Shown here piece by piece: positions 8,498-17,695 of a DNA stretch of 45,788 bases. The stretch lies in contig SHWZ01000018.1 of the NCBI GenBank assembly GCA_009693575.1, positions 1-45,788 on the forward strand, in the 5' to 3' direction. The stretch's first letter is position 1, and each line of letters starts with the position of its first letter. This stretch comes from Flavobacteriaceae bacterium (GTDB lineage Bacteria; Bacteroidota; Bacteroidia; UKL13-3). The translations under genes were made by a program, and so were the position numbers. Under the pieces are notes generated by a model, which was given only the letters and a program-made list of their open reading frames with translations, had not been told where the DNA came from and did no database searches.

Positions 8498-9655
8498 ATG
8501 AATAAAATATTTTTTCTACTTCTATCTTTTGTTGGTGTCCTCTCCAACCAAAGCCTTAAAGCCCAAGAAGACCGTACCAACAAGAAAGGTGGCGGCTATC
8601 ATTTTAAGGTAGTGAAAGAATACAAGGCATCGGCGGTGAAAAACCAAAATCAGAGTAGTACTTGTTGGTGTTTCAGTACTGAATCTTTTTTGGAAAATGA
8701 GATAGAAAGGCTTGGCAAAGGCATTGTGGACTTGAGCGAAATGTACATTGTACGAATGACCTACGAGCATAAGGCTTGGAACTATGTACGGATGCAGGGC
8801 AAGACCCAGTTTGCACCTGGAGGCGAGCCTCATGATGTATTGAACACCTTGCGTATTCACGGCATAATGCCGCAAAATGCTTACCCCGGAAAACAGGAAA
8901 AGATAATACACCATGAGGTAGATGCTGTGCTGAAAGCTTATCTTGACGAGGTGATAAAACTGCACAACGGTAAGCTGAGCGATAGCTGGTTTGATGGCTT
9001 CAAAGGAATCTTAGATGGCTATTTTGGCAGAGTGCCTGAGACCTTCTTACACCAAGGGAAAAACTATACCTCAAAAGAATTTGCCAAGTATATCGGAATC
9101 AACCCAGATGATTATATCGAACTTACTTCGTTCAATCACCATGCGTTTTACAAGCCTTTCATTTTAGAAGTACCCGACAACTGGAGCTGGGGAATGATGC
9201 AAAACATAACCCTAAACGAACTAGAAGAGGTTGCCGACAATGCACTGAATAATGGCTACACCGTGGAGTGGGCTAGCGATGTGAGCGAAAAGGGATTCTC
9301 TTACAAAAACGGATTGGCCATAGTACCAGCCAGAGATTGGGCAGAAATGAAACAAGATGAAAAAGACAGCCTGTTTGCCAAACCCTACCCTGAGAGAGAT
9401 ATTTCGCAAGACATACGTCAACAAGCTTTCGACAACCAAAGCACCCAAGACGATCACGGTATGCAGCTCACCGGCATAGTAAAAGACCAAGTAGGTACTA
9501 AATACTATATCGTAAAAAACTCTTGGGGAACAGACAACAACGATTGCAGTGGATATTTCTACTGTTCATCAGCCTACTACAGGTATAAAACCACCGGAAT
9601 AATGGTACACAAGAATGCTGTGCCAAAGCATATTCTCAAAAAGCTTGACCATTGA
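8498..9655 (+). CDS. C1 family cysteine aminopeptidase (bleomycin hydrolase type), exported
   Basis: This papain-fold peptidase of the PepC/bleomycin hydrolase type has 385 residues and a signal peptide (IFFLLLSFVGVLSNQSLKAQ). The catalytic apparatus is visible: oxyanion Gln50, Cys56 in SSTCWCFST, His320 in DDHGMQLTG and Asn341 in VKNSWGT. The long helical insertion between Cys and His is typical of the bleomycin hydrolase branch. The signal peptide suggests periplasmic peptide degradation, unlike the cytoplasmic PepC of Firmicutes. It is followed 11 bp later by ribD in the same direction, so the two are probably co-transcribed despite unrelated functions. Confidence 0.9.
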   Translation: MNKIFFLLLSFVGVLSNQSLKAQEDRTNKKGGGYHFKVVKEYKASAVKNQNQSSTCWCFSTESFLENEIERLGKGIVDLSEMYIVRMTYEHKAWNYVRMQGKTQFAPGGEPHDVLNTLRIHGIMPQNAYPGKQEKIIHHEVDAVLKAYLDEVIKLHNGKLSDSWFDGFKGILDGYFGRVPETFLHQGKNYTSKEFAKYIGINPDDYIELTSFNHHAFYKPFILEVPDNWSWGMMQNITLNELEEVADNALNNGYTVEWASDVSEKGFSYKNGLAIVPARDWAEMKQDEKDSLFAKPYPERDISQDIRQQAFDNQSTQDDHGMQLTGIVKDQVGTKYYIVKNSWGTDNNDCSGYFYCSSAYYRYKTTGIMVHKNAVPKHILKKLDH

Positions 9656-9666
9656 TTTTTTAGGTC

Positions 9667-10722
9667 ATGCAACCACCAGAGTTTTTCATGCAGCGATGCC
9701 TGCAATTGGCCTCACTTGGCCAAGGGAATGTAGCTCCAAATCCACTAGTAGGTTGTGTGATTGTTCATAATGGAAATAGTATTGGTGAAGGTTATCACCA
9801 GGCATTCGGACAAGCACACGCCGAAGTGAATGCAATGAACTCCGTAGCAGACCATTCGTTACTTTCAGAATCTACCCTGTATGTGAACCTGGAACCATGC
9901 AACCATCATGGAAAAACGCCTCCATGTGTTGGTTTGCTTTTGGAAAAGGGTATCAAAAAAGTAGTAATTGCCCAGCAAGACCCCAATCCTTTGGTAGCAG
10001 GCCAAGGCATTACCTTGCTAAAAAATGCAGGTGTGGATGTGAAGGTCGGTATTCTGGAAAAAGAAGCCAAGGAACTGAACAAGCAATTCAATGTTTTCCA
10101 TGAAAAAAAACGACCATATGTCACCCTAAAATGGGCCGAGACTGCAGATGGATTTATAGCCCCCATTGCGAGCGACATTGATTACTTCAAAAAGAAAAAT
10201 ATTAGCGGCCCACTTACAAATCGTTGGGTGCATAAGCTACGGGCTGGACATCAGGCAATATTGGTAGGGGCTACTACAGCAAGGCTTGACAACCCTCAAC
10301 TAAATGTAAGGCATTCTATTGGGCAAAATCCACTGCGTATAGTATTAGACCCACAACTTAGGTTGCCACACAACCTTCACCTTTTCGATGGAAGCTCCCA
10401 TACTCTTCTGATACACGATTTGAATTTGAAAGCCCAGCAGTCTATGCACCCAAACATTGATTATGCTGAACTTTCATACAATGAAAATTTTACTAGCCAA
10501 TTACTAGACCTGCTTTTCATAAAAAACATTCAAAGCCTTTTGGTTGAGGGTGGAAAAATGGTGTTAGAAACATTCCTATCAACTGGAAGTTGCGAGGAAA
10601 TTATCCGAATCATTTCTTCAAAAAAACTTATTAATGGGGTTGAAGCACCAAGAATGAATACTTCTATATATAGCAGATTAAGTATTTTGGATGAAGAAGT
10701 TCTAATTTACAAAATTCCTTAA
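9667..10722 (+). CDS. ribD: Bifunctional riboflavin deaminase/reductase RibD
   Basis: RibD performs the second and third steps of riboflavin synthesis: deamination of the GTP-derived pyrimidine, then NADPH-dependent reduction of the ribosyl group. The N-terminal deaminase domain has the zinc-binding HAEVNAMN and EPCNHHGKTPPC motifs. The C-terminal reductase begins around residue 145 with RPYVTLKWAETADGFIA and contains LRAGHQAILVGATTARLDNP and SLLVEGGKMVLETFL. The 351-residue length is normal. It sits 11 bp behind the C1 peptidase and ends just before a strong hairpin terminator that it shares with the convergent gldN. Confidence 0.95.
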   Translation: MQPPEFFMQRCLQLASLGQGNVAPNPLVGCVIVHNGNSIGEGYHQAFGQAHAEVNAMNSVADHSLLSESTLYVNLEPCNHHGKTPPCVGLLLEKGIKKVVIAQQDPNPLVAGQGITLLKNAGVDVKVGILEKEAKELNKQFNVFHEKKRPYVTLKWAETADGFIAPIASDIDYFKKKNISGPLTNRWVHKLRAGHQAILVGATTARLDNPQLNVRHSIGQNPLRIVLDPQLRLPHNLHLFDGSSHTLLIHDLNLKAQQSMHPNIDYAELSYNENFTSQLLDLLFIKNIQSLLVEGGKMVLETFLSTGSCEEIIRIISSKKLINGVEAPRMNTSIYSRLSILDEEVLIYKIP

Positions 10723-10727
10723 AAAGC

Positions 10728-10759
10728 AAAAGCCCAGTTTATTGCAAAACTGGGCTTTT
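10728..10759. terminator. Bidirectional intrinsic terminator between ribD and gldN
   Basis: A perfect 13-bp stem, AAAAGCCCAGTTT (10728-10740) against AAACTGGGCTTTT (10747-10759), with a 6-nt loop. The stem has A-runs and T-runs on both sides, so it can work in both directions. It serves ribD (plus) and the gldKLMN transcript (minus). Confidence 0.88.
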
Positions 10760-10775
10760 ATAGAATTACTTGAAG

Positions 10776-11660
10776 TTAAAACTCCCACAAATCATGCTCC
10801 TTTTCGAAGAGCATCTGCTTGATTCTGTCACTCTCTAGCAACGCTGAAACTGGGTCGTCCTTAAATTCATCTAACTGTTTAATCCGTATATCAAAAGGAT
10901 TTGACTCCTTTACGATATAGCTATTAAACATCCGCATCTCAAAAAAGTCATCGTAGCTCATCCTAGTGGCATCGTTGAATCGATTGTAAATCTCTTGATT
11001 TATTACCAATTGCCTGAAGGTACTAGTATCGGTGTAGGGAACTCCAACATCATCTAATGAGCCATCGCCATTGTCATGGTACTTAATCCAACACATCGGA
11101 ATCTCAGGCACGGCCATGCCACCTGCATAAGGTTGAAACATTGGAGCAATGCCAATGATACGACAATAGAACTGAGAAAGTTTCTTATCAAAAATCCAAT
11201 CCTCCATGATTTTGTAACGCTTTATTTCGTCCCACTTATATACAACTGCTACTTCAGAGTCATGGACTGCATAGGGATCACTGGGATCGTCCTGAACTTG
11301 AATTATTGTTGAGTAATTAATTGCCTTGTTGATATCCTCAGGTTGCATTTTGCGAAGCAATGAGTCTGAAAAATAAACATTCAATGAACGGTCTTTCATG
11401 ATAGCAGTTTCCAAAATAGCATATAAAGGATTTTTCGGCCAAGTCATGCAGATGTTCTGCTTTTCCCGGGAATCAATGATACGTTCCGTCCGCCACATGT
11501 ACATCACATCCGCCTCTCTCAAAAAAGGCCAGTTAATTACATGACGTTCACTCATGTTCTGCTTTCCATAAGGCAAAGGCTCATAGGTAAGCTTCTTTTG
11601 AGCAGTGGCAGAAAATACCAATCCTAAAGAAATGGAAAGGATGACGATTGACTTGTTCAT
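10776..11660 (-). CDS. gldN: Type IX secretion ring protein GldN/PorN
   Basis: GldN (PorN) joins the lipoprotein GldK (PorK) in the periplasmic ring of the type IX system beneath the outer membrane. The 294-residue protein starts at the ATG at 11660, which opens a proper signal peptide (MNKSIVILSISLGLVFSATA). The frame is open upstream to 11687, but that extension has no leader character. Family motifs are NWPFLREADVMYMWRTER near the mature N-terminus, NPLYAILE, a C-rich turn FYCRIIGIAPM and WIKYHD. It is the last gene of gldK-gldL-gldM-gldN, 19 bp after gldM, and ends at the shared terminator. Confidence 0.95.
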   Translation of the reverse strand: MNKSIVILSISLGLVFSATAQKKLTYEPLPYGKQNMSERHVINWPFLREADVMYMWRTERIIDSREKQNICMTWPKNPLYAILETAIMKDRSLNVYFSDSLLRKMQPEDINKAINYSTIIQVQDDPSDPYAVHDSEVAVVYKWDEIKRYKIMEDWIFDKKLSQFYCRIIGIAPMFQPYAGGMAVPEIPMCWIKYHDNGDGSLDDVGVPYTDTSTFRQLVINQEIYNRFNDATRMSYDDFFEMRMFNSYIVKESNPFDIRIKQLDEFKDDPVSALLESDRIKQMLFEKEHDLWEF

Positions 11661-11679
11661 GATTGAAATATTTTTTAGG

Positions 11680-13308
11680 TTACTCAACTGCTAATACAAT
11701 GGAAGGAAGTCCTTTTACAATACCAACTTTGGCCGGTCCTTGTGCTTCTAAGCCGAAAATAGAGATAAGGTCGCCTTTGCGTGCACCACCCAATACAGCT
11801 TTAATATCTGAACGAACTTGATTTCCTGTTATTCCGGTAAAGAACTTTGCATCACCTTTCTTAGGTGAATACACAAGTGAATATTTGGTAATAATGTAAT
11901 TCAGTCCTTCAAAAGCAAATTCTGGACCCAGTCCGCACACAATGAGTCCGGTATTAGCCACTTGCACCGCTTTTGCCATAGCTGTAGTAATAGTTCCAAA
12001 CTGAGCTAGGGGTTTAGGCACATTCTTTACACGGAATAAAACCCCACCCATCATTTTTGTGCCTTTGTCGGTTTTTACACTTGCACTTATTGTAACCGTC
12101 TTAGTGCCGGGGGGAAGAAGGGATGGGTCAATGGTGGCTATATAACTACCTTTAGTTCCTGAGAGGTGGCAGCCAGCAGTGACCGATGGAATTACGTTCT
12201 CTGGAGGGAAGCCCGGAACAGAAATCTTAAGTGGATTGTCAAGTCCAATATAAAGTACGTTCATTTTTTCGGCGGCTATGATGGCTGAGCTTCTGAAACC
12301 CATATACTCCATTTCGAATGGATAAGGTTTTTGGCTGCCGTCAGGTTGTAACACCGAAATCTCTCCTTTGAATTTTTTCAATCCTTCACTAGAGGTTTGC
12401 TTATATATACCAATACCATCTTTTACTTCAATGGTTGCACCATTAACTGACATTTTGTGGTTTTCCTTTGAGTTGTAAGCCGACAATAGAATTTCAGCCT
12501 CGTATTGATCGCCAACAGTAACCATCGTTCCTTTGGTTGGGATAACTTTGGCTACCAAGGCATCAAACTTAAAGTCTTGTGCGTTGATTTGCGAAAGCAG
12601 TACGTTGAGCACATCTGATTCCAAATTTTTACAGTCGGTTTGCAACTTGTCAAGCATGGTCATTACACCCGCCAATGGCGAGTGCTCCAAGGTCATGCTT
12701 ATCCACGAGTGCTTTCCACCTTCTTGTCCATGTTCATCTTCAGCCCGCAATTGTGTGGCCTTTTCATATTCGGCCCATTTGTTTTTAAATTCAGGTAGTT
12801 TTTGTATATCTGGATCTGTGTGCAGCAACGTGATAAACTTGGCTCTAGTTTCGTTCACTTTGGCTTGCACTTCCTTACCATGTCCTTCGTTTACAAAGTA
12901 ATTGGCATGTTTCTCCATTTGGTCAGGTGCGGTCAACTCGGTCAATGTTCCTTTTGCTTGGCCTTGCTCTAATTCCTTTCGGGCATGGTCACCACCGTTC
13001 AGTTCCTCCAGTTTAGCACGGGTAATGTTAATATAGTCACAGAATTCTTTTGAGTAGCCACGCACAATCTTGGCTTTATCATACCATTTCTGCGTTTTAG
13101 CAGCTTGGTCTTTCATATTGCTCTCAAAGGTTTTCATTATCGCATTGTTCTTTTCGTCGAGGTTCCTCTTAGAACTTTCAAACGAAACTTCCATCAAAAA
13201 GAAAGCCCTAAGGATTTCTTTTGAAACGTTAAGGGCGAGAAGGGCAATCAACACGAGATACATCATATTGATCATCTTCTGCCTTCCACTCATTTTACCA
13301 CCTGACAT
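11680..13308 (-). CDS. gldM: Type IX secretion motor protein GldM/PorM
   Basis: GldM is the single-pass inner-membrane protein. With GldL it forms the proton-driven rotary motor of type IX secretion and gliding, and it reaches across the periplasm to the GldK-GldN ring. The 542-residue protein has a short cytoplasmic N-terminus (SGGKMSGRQKMINMMYL), one helix (VLIALLALNVSKEIL) and a long periplasmic part of helical and then beta domains, ending in a GLEAQGPAKVGIVKGLPSI strand. The length and order match other Bacteroidota. It is 38 bp after gldL, consistent with one transcript. Confidence 0.96.
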   Translation of the reverse strand: MSGGKMSGRQKMINMMYLVLIALLALNVSKEILRAFFLMEVSFESSKRNLDEKNNAIMKTFESNMKDQAAKTQKWYDKAKIVRGYSKEFCDYINITRAKLEELNGGDHARKELEQGQAKGTLTELTAPDQMEKHANYFVNEGHGKEVQAKVNETRAKFITLLHTDPDIQKLPEFKNKWAEYEKATQLRAEDEHGQEGGKHSWISMTLEHSPLAGVMTMLDKLQTDCKNLESDVLNVLLSQINAQDFKFDALVAKVIPTKGTMVTVGDQYEAEILLSAYNSKENHKMSVNGATIEVKDGIGIYKQTSSEGLKKFKGEISVLQPDGSQKPYPFEMEYMGFRSSAIIAAEKMNVLYIGLDNPLKISVPGFPPENVIPSVTAGCHLSGTKGSYIATIDPSLLPPGTKTVTISASVKTDKGTKMMGGVLFRVKNVPKPLAQFGTITTAMAKAVQVANTGLIVCGLGPEFAFEGLNYIITKYSLVYSPKKGDAKFFTGITGNQVRSDIKAVLGGARKGDLISIFGLEAQGPAKVGIVKGLPSIVLAVE

Positions 13309-13346
13309 ATTATTGTTCTCCTATTTTATTAAAAGGTTAAAAAAAA

Positions 13347-14132
13347 TTAATTGCGGGATACGTTCATGGCAGCCAACATGTTGCCATAAATGGTATTCAA
13401 CGAAGCAAGGTTCTTGCTAAGGCTTCCTATTTCGCCTGCAATTGACTTAGCTTGAGATTCGGTTTCCTGAAGGCTTGTAACTACACCGTTCAGATTGGTT
13501 ACAAATGTGCTGATGCTTTTCAGTTGGTTATTTGACTCTGCTATTTCAAGTTCATAAACCTGATTAAGCGAAGCAAGGTTCTTTGTTATTTTATCCATCT
13601 GGTTTCCATATTCACCAGCATTGCTGCCAGCCGAAGCAAGGCTGTTCATAGCATCAGCCGCTTTCAGGTAAGATTCGTTGATGGCAGATACCGAACTACT
13701 AGCTTTGGTTACATTTTGAGCATATTCGTTTGTAGCAGAGGCTGCACTTGATAAATCGTTCATTTGAGATACATTATCACCAAGAGATTTCAAATTTGTA
13801 CCAAGACTGCTAATCAAGTCAGGAGTCACTTTGGCGTCTTCGAGCATTTTATCCAACTGTTGCGATACTGTTCCTTTCTTTTTGCCTTCCATACCGGCAA
13901 GTTCTGGGTACACGAGGCTCCAGTCAGCGTCCATATGAACAGGTTCGAATGCCGAAATAAGGAATATACCTGCTTCGGTAAGCAGTCCTATAATCAACAT
14001 AAGATCCGCACCAGGCCAGTGAAGGATTTTAAACAATGCACCTACAATTACTACTGACGCTCCTACTCCATAGATGAAAGTCATCATGGTTTTCCATTTT
14101 TTACTCTCGAATACACTTTTTTTACTGCTCAT
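13347..14132 (-). CDS. gldL: Type IX secretion motor protein GldL/PorL
   Basis: GldL is the ion-conducting partner of GldM. Two transmembrane helices lie at roughly residues 17-37 and 44-61. The protonatable residues implicated in force generation are present: Glu53 in LLTEAGIFLISAFEP and Glu63 after it, at the same 10-residue spacing as E49 and E59 of Flavobacterium johnsoniae GldL. Lys35 and His38 follow the first helix (FKILHWPGADL). The remaining ~190 residues are a low-complexity Ser/Asn/Gln helical region with two similar NLASLN-x-x-Y segments, probably coiled coil. A 119-bp spacer separates it from gldK. Confidence 0.96.
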   Translation of the reverse strand: MSSKKSVFESKKWKTMMTFIYGVGASVVIVGALFKILHWPGADLMLIIGLLTEAGIFLISAFEPVHMDADWSLVYPELAGMEGKKKGTVSQQLDKMLEDAKVTPDLISSLGTNLKSLGDNVSQMNDLSSAASATNEYAQNVTKASSSVSAINESYLKAADAMNSLASAGSNAGEYGNQMDKITKNLASLNQVYELEIAESNNQLKSISTFVTNLNGVVTSLQETESQAKSIAGEIGSLSKNLASLNTIYGNMLAAMNVSRN

Positions 14133-14251
14133 TTTTTTAATTAGTTAAGATGTTAGATTTGGTTTTATTTAGATTTTGTTGAATGATTTGCAAAGCAATA
14201 TATATATAAGAAGACTGAATAATCTCCTATATCTGATAAGTTGTACGAAAA

Positions 14252-15526
14252 TTAATCTTTGTCCTTGTTTGAACGCCCAATGTAGGTTACCGCACACCTA
14301 AATCCTACGAATGACTTGGCACTGTCTTGATACTCATACTGACTGCGTGTGCCATTCTGGATGTAATAGGCTATGTCTTTCCAAGAACCGCCACGAGTCA
14401 TCTTACGTTTGTAAGTGTCATCTTCTTCGTACTTGGCCATTGTACGGTACTCAGGTGCGAGGTCGTTTACAATGTATTGCCCACTTTCGGCAAAAGAGGT
14501 GCTAGTCCATTCTGCTAAGTTACCACTCATGCAATACAATCCGTAGTCATTAGGAAAATAGGCATTCACTTTTACAGTATATATACCTCCGTCATCAATA
14601 TAGTTACCACGGCCAGGCTTAAAGTTAGCAAGAAAACAGCCTTTGGTGTTCCTCACATAAGGCCCGCCCCAAGGATATGGATTACCATCGCGTCCACCAC
14701 GGGCAGCATATTCAAACTCATATTCTGTTGGTAATCTAAAGTCGGTAACCGTTGGTTCATTAGGGTCAAGACTTCTGTAAAAATTATTTATATGCTCCGT
14801 TCTCCAATTGCAAAATGCACGGGCTTGATTCCAATTAACACCTACTACAGGGTAGTCATCATATTTTGGATGCCAGAAGTAAGCAGAGGTCATCGGGTCG
14901 TTGAGCGAGTAAGTGAAGTCGCGAGCCCAAACCAATGTATCTGGGTAGATGGAGAATGTTTCCTCACGGATGAAGTCCTTGCGGCCTTTGTCGTCCCAAC
15001 GTCTGGCTCTTTCATTGTATGCAGCAGCGGCTACAACATCTTCCCACCACCATTTGTATTTTATGTTTCTTACGTCCCATTGGGTTCGTTTGAAATATTT
15101 ATCAGCCTCTTGATAGTACAATTCGCTTGCTACTACTTGATCCATGTCGGCTTGAGTAAACTTCTTTTGGTAGTCTATGAAATCAGGATTTTTGGCATCC
15201 ATGAAACTGAGTTGCTGACGCATCAGCGAATCAACTACATGATACACAAACTGCCGGTACTCGTTGTTCGAGATTTCCGTATCGTCCATGTAAAACGCAG
15301 GTATTGACACCTGCCTGTTTTGGCCAATCTGTGCTGATTGCACATCCTGATCGCTTTGACCAGTGTGATACGTTCCAGTAGGAATGTACACTGTGCCGAA
15401 AGGTTGGGAATGGAACCACTTCCGTCTTCCCTGCACCCCGGTTAGTTCTCCATTGTCATTTGCAAGGCCACAACCAGCTAAGGTGGAGGCAATTACGATG
15501 ATTAACAGATAATTCAAACGCTTCAT
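14252..15526 (-). CDS. gldK: Type IX secretion ring lipoprotein GldK/PorK
   Basis: GldK is the outer-membrane lipoprotein of the periplasmic ring in type IX secretion. The 424-residue protein has a lipoprotein leader with STLAGC (Cys19). The body has the formylglycine-generating-enzyme/sulfatase-modifying-factor fold seen in all GldK: FYMDDTEISNNEYRQFV, then VGVNWNQARAFCNWR, RLPTEYEFEYAARGG, a cysteine-containing GLYCMSGNLAEWTSTSF and MTRGGSWKD. It is not expected to be an enzyme. It is the first gene of gldKLMN and has its own good promoter, separate from the porP transcript upstream. Confidence 0.96.
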   Translation of the reverse strand: MKRLNYLLIIVIASTLAGCGLANDNGELTGVQGRRKWFHSQPFGTVYIPTGTYHTGQSDQDVQSAQIGQNRQVSIPAFYMDDTEISNNEYRQFVYHVVDSLMRQQLSFMDAKNPDFIDYQKKFTQADMDQVVASELYYQEADKYFKRTQWDVRNIKYKWWWEDVVAAAAYNERARRWDDKGRKDFIREETFSIYPDTLVWARDFTYSLNDPMTSAYFWHPKYDDYPVVGVNWNQARAFCNWRTEHINNFYRSLDPNEPTVTDFRLPTEYEFEYAARGGRDGNPYPWGGPYVRNTKGCFLANFKPGRGNYIDDGGIYTVKVNAYFPNDYGLYCMSGNLAEWTSTSFAESGQYIVNDLAPEYRTMAKYEEDDTYKRKMTRGGSWKDIAYYIQNGTRSQYEYQDSAKSFVGFRCAVTYIGRSNKDKD

Positions 15527-15555
15527 ACGGTTGGATTTAATAATTGATAGTTAGG

Positions 15556-15585
15556 CAAAAATAGTTACAAAAGACATATCTACAA
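15556..15585 (-). promoter_or_regulatory. gldK promoter: TTG, 19-bp spacer, TATTTTTG
   Basis: On the minus strand a TTG at 15585-15583 is followed by exactly 19 bp and then TATTTTTG (15563-15556). This is the full Bacteroidota -33/-7 arrangement. Transcription should start near 15550, giving a leader of about 24 nt before the gldK ATG at 15526. It is the clearest two-element promoter in the window. Confidence 0.65.
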
Positions 15586-15670
15586 GTTTTTTTGTAAGAT
15601 TTTTTGCGAGATTGCTTTGATATCAATCAACGGACTCATCATTTTTTTATTGTGCATGGTCTTAAAAATA

Positions 15671-15692
15671 GCCTGTTACAAAATGTAACTAC
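15671..15692 (-). terminator. Weak hairpin after porP
   Basis: GTTACA and TGTAAC pair around a 3-nt loop, with partial extension, about 25 bp beyond the porP stop. A TATTTTT run follows on the minus strand. The stem is short, so this may be an attenuating terminator and not a strong one. It lies between porP and the gldK promoter. Confidence 0.35.
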
Positions 15693-15714
15693 CTGAAATT
15701 AAGCACCTATTTTA

Positions 15715-16818
15715 TTAGTGCCAACCATCCAGACGACGAGTATCCCGAAATATTCTTGGATTGTATGTAGTTTTTGGCTTGAAACAATACTGAACCATGA
15801 TTTCAACTGAACCATAACTAGTGTTATGACCTCCTATTTTACTCATTCGGTTTAAGGTTGCGTCGTAAGCCAACCCTGCTTTCAAGTTTTGCTTGGGAAA
15901 TTTCATTCCGCCTTGAAGCACTAAGGCGTCCACGTTAAAGTTTTTGGTGAACATAGTACCATGACGATAAGAAACACCCGCCCAATATTTATCCTCGATC
16001 AGATAGTTCGCATTTAGCTCAAGTTGTATTTTGGTTTGGTCGCTACGAATCATTACGCTTGGCTGCAAGGTGTTGTTTCCAATCCCCTTTTCACAACCTG
16101 CGTGAATGTAGATGTTCCTACGCATCTGCCAAAAAGAAGCACCACCGATGGAAGGACCAAGGTCATATTCAATATCAGCCTCGACCAAGTGTCGAATTCC
16201 AATTCCAGCGTAGCAATTGGAATATTTACCAATATTCTGCTTGGTATAATACACCCCGAAATTAAAGTCTGGTTTTATTCCTTTCACTAATGAGTTAGGT
16301 ACATTTGGGTCCATGATATTATTAACCATTTGAGAAAATGTGGTCAGCTTTTCACCGTCATGGCTTTTTTGCAACATGCCAACTGATGGGCCGAACGAAA
16401 GAGATTGCTCGTTGGGCAACCTCAGTTTGAACGCATACGCAAGTGTAAAATTAAGTCCGGTTTCCACGCCTAGCTTATCATTTTCAACACTTATCCCAAT
16501 ACCATGTTTTATGTAAGGAGCCGATCCGTCTTTTGCGTATTTCGTAATTGGAATCGTGACGTTGAGATTCTCAAAAGTTGGTGTGCCACTTGTAAAATCA
16601 GGATCATTCTTAGGTGGTGTTACTCCAAACCATTGCTTTTTACTGGTCATGGTAATGCAAGTGTAGCCAGGCTTGTCACCTCCAGCAAAGCCGGGGTTGT
16701 AAGTAAGGCGGTTGAACATGTTAAAACTGTAATAGGGGTCTTGCTGACCGAAAGCTACTGATGCTAAAAGCACTGCCACAAATGACAGCAGCAGTTTGAA
16801 GTTCGTTTGATATTGCAT
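15715..16818 (-). CDS. porP: Type IX secretion outer-membrane protein of the PorP/SprF family
   Basis: PorP/SprF proteins are outer-membrane barrels that work with the type IX machinery, often as anchors for particular surface proteins. The 367-residue protein is read from the ATG at 16818, which opens a signal peptide (FKLLLSFVAVLLASVAFGQ). The frame continues upstream to 16872 without leader character. The family hallmark QDPYYSFNMFNRLTYNPGFA follows the cleavage site. Later strands such as GIGISVENDKLG, LRLPNEQSLSFGPSVGML and LKAGLAYDATLNRMSKIGGH are typical. A TATTATTG near-match to the -7 box lies 12 bp before the ATG. It precedes gldKLMN as in Porphyromonas (porP-K-L-M-N). Confidence 0.93.
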   Translation of the reverse strand: MQYQTNFKLLLSFVAVLLASVAFGQQDPYYSFNMFNRLTYNPGFAGGDKPGYTCITMTSKKQWFGVTPPKNDPDFTSGTPTFENLNVTIPITKYAKDGSAPYIKHGIGISVENDKLGVETGLNFTLAYAFKLRLPNEQSLSFGPSVGMLQKSHDGEKLTTFSQMVNNIMDPNVPNSLVKGIKPDFNFGVYYTKQNIGKYSNCYAGIGIRHLVEADIEYDLGPSIGGASFWQMRRNIYIHAGCEKGIGNNTLQPSVMIRSDQTKIQLELNANYLIEDKYWAGVSYRHGTMFTKNFNVDALVLQGGMKFPKQNLKAGLAYDATLNRMSKIGGHNTSYGSVEIMVQYCFKPKTTYNPRIFRDTRRLDGWH

Positions 16819-16926
16819 TATTTTGGGGCAATAATAAGGGTTAATTACACTAGGTTTCTCACAGGTTTTCAATGTGGTATTGAGAAAACTAAACCTATAG
16901 ACTCAAAAACAAAACAAAAAGTTGCC

Positions 16927-17691
16927 TTAGCCTTTGTTAGCAGCCACAATGTATTTTTCTAATGCCATGGTCATGCTTGGGGCTTCGGGTGTTGGGGCGG
17001 GAATGCTAACAGATAGTTTGGCCTCCTCCATGGCCTTAATAGTGGTCTTGCCCCAAGCTGCTATGCGAGTTTCGCCCTGTTTAAATTTTGGAAAGTTGTC
17101 GAATAGAGATTTTATATCGGCAGGACTGTAGAAGCAAATAATGTCGTAATATACATCGGCCAAATCGCTAAGGTCGGCTGAGATGGTTTTGTAGATCACC
17201 CCTTCTTTACAAGCGATACTATGTTTTTTCATAAAGTCAGGCAGGTCGGGCTTGCGGATATCTGAGCATGGAAAAAAATATTTTTCAGTAGGATGCTTTT
17301 TTATTTCGGCCATCAAACTATCCTCAGTGCCAAGTTTACTATGAAAAAGCTTGCGTTTGCGAATTTGAAGAAATTTTTGCAGATAGTTTTCAACACTTTC
17401 AGTGATGCAGAAAAACTTCATACTCTCTGGGATAACCACCCGCATCTCGGTCAACAAGGCCAAATAAACATCCACCGCATTCTTGGAGTTGAAAATTATG
17501 GCTGTAAAATCTGCAGGGTACGACCGTTGGTTTCGGAAGTCCTTCACAGGCACAGGTTCAATCTTGATAAAGGGTCGAAAATCAACTTGCAAGTTGAGTT
17601 TTTTGGCAAGGTCATAGTAAGGCGATTTGTCGCCTTCAGGCTTAGGTTGTGAGACCAGAACGGTCTTAACTTTTTTTAAATTTTCTCCCAT
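16927..17691 (-). CDS. hemD: Uroporphyrinogen-III synthase family protein
   Basis: HemD closes and rearranges hydroxymethylbilane into uroporphyrinogen III for haem and cobalamin. The 254-residue protein has the weakly conserved two-lobed HemD pattern: VKTVLVSQPKP at the N-terminus, FTAIIFNSKNAVDVYLAL, FFCITESVENYL, YDIICFYSPADIKSLFDNF and IAAWGKTTIKAMEEAKLSV. Tyr-rich turns replace several common residues, which is usual in Bacteroidota. It starts 4 bp after the DUF4271 gene. That pair next to porP/gldKLMN recurs in the phylum, though no link between haem synthesis and secretion is established. Confidence 0.88.
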   Translation of the reverse strand: MGENLKKVKTVLVSQPKPEGDKSPYYDLAKKLNLQVDFRPFIKIEPVPVKDFRNQRSYPADFTAIIFNSKNAVDVYLALLTEMRVVIPESMKFFCITESVENYLQKFLQIRKRKLFHSKLGTEDSLMAEIKKHPTEKYFFPCSDIRKPDLPDFMKKHSIACKEGVIYKTISADLSDLADVYYDIICFYSPADIKSLFDNFPKFKQGETRIAAWGKTTIKAMEEAKLSVSIPAPTPEAPSMTMALEKYIVAANKG

Positions 17692-17695
17692 TCTA

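Noticed and set aside
14133-14251. Promoter or riboswitch in the gldK-gldL spacer
   Set aside because: The 119-bp spacer has an ATATATATA run and scattered partial boxes, but no exact TAnnTTTG with a -33 partner and no stable fold that I could draw.
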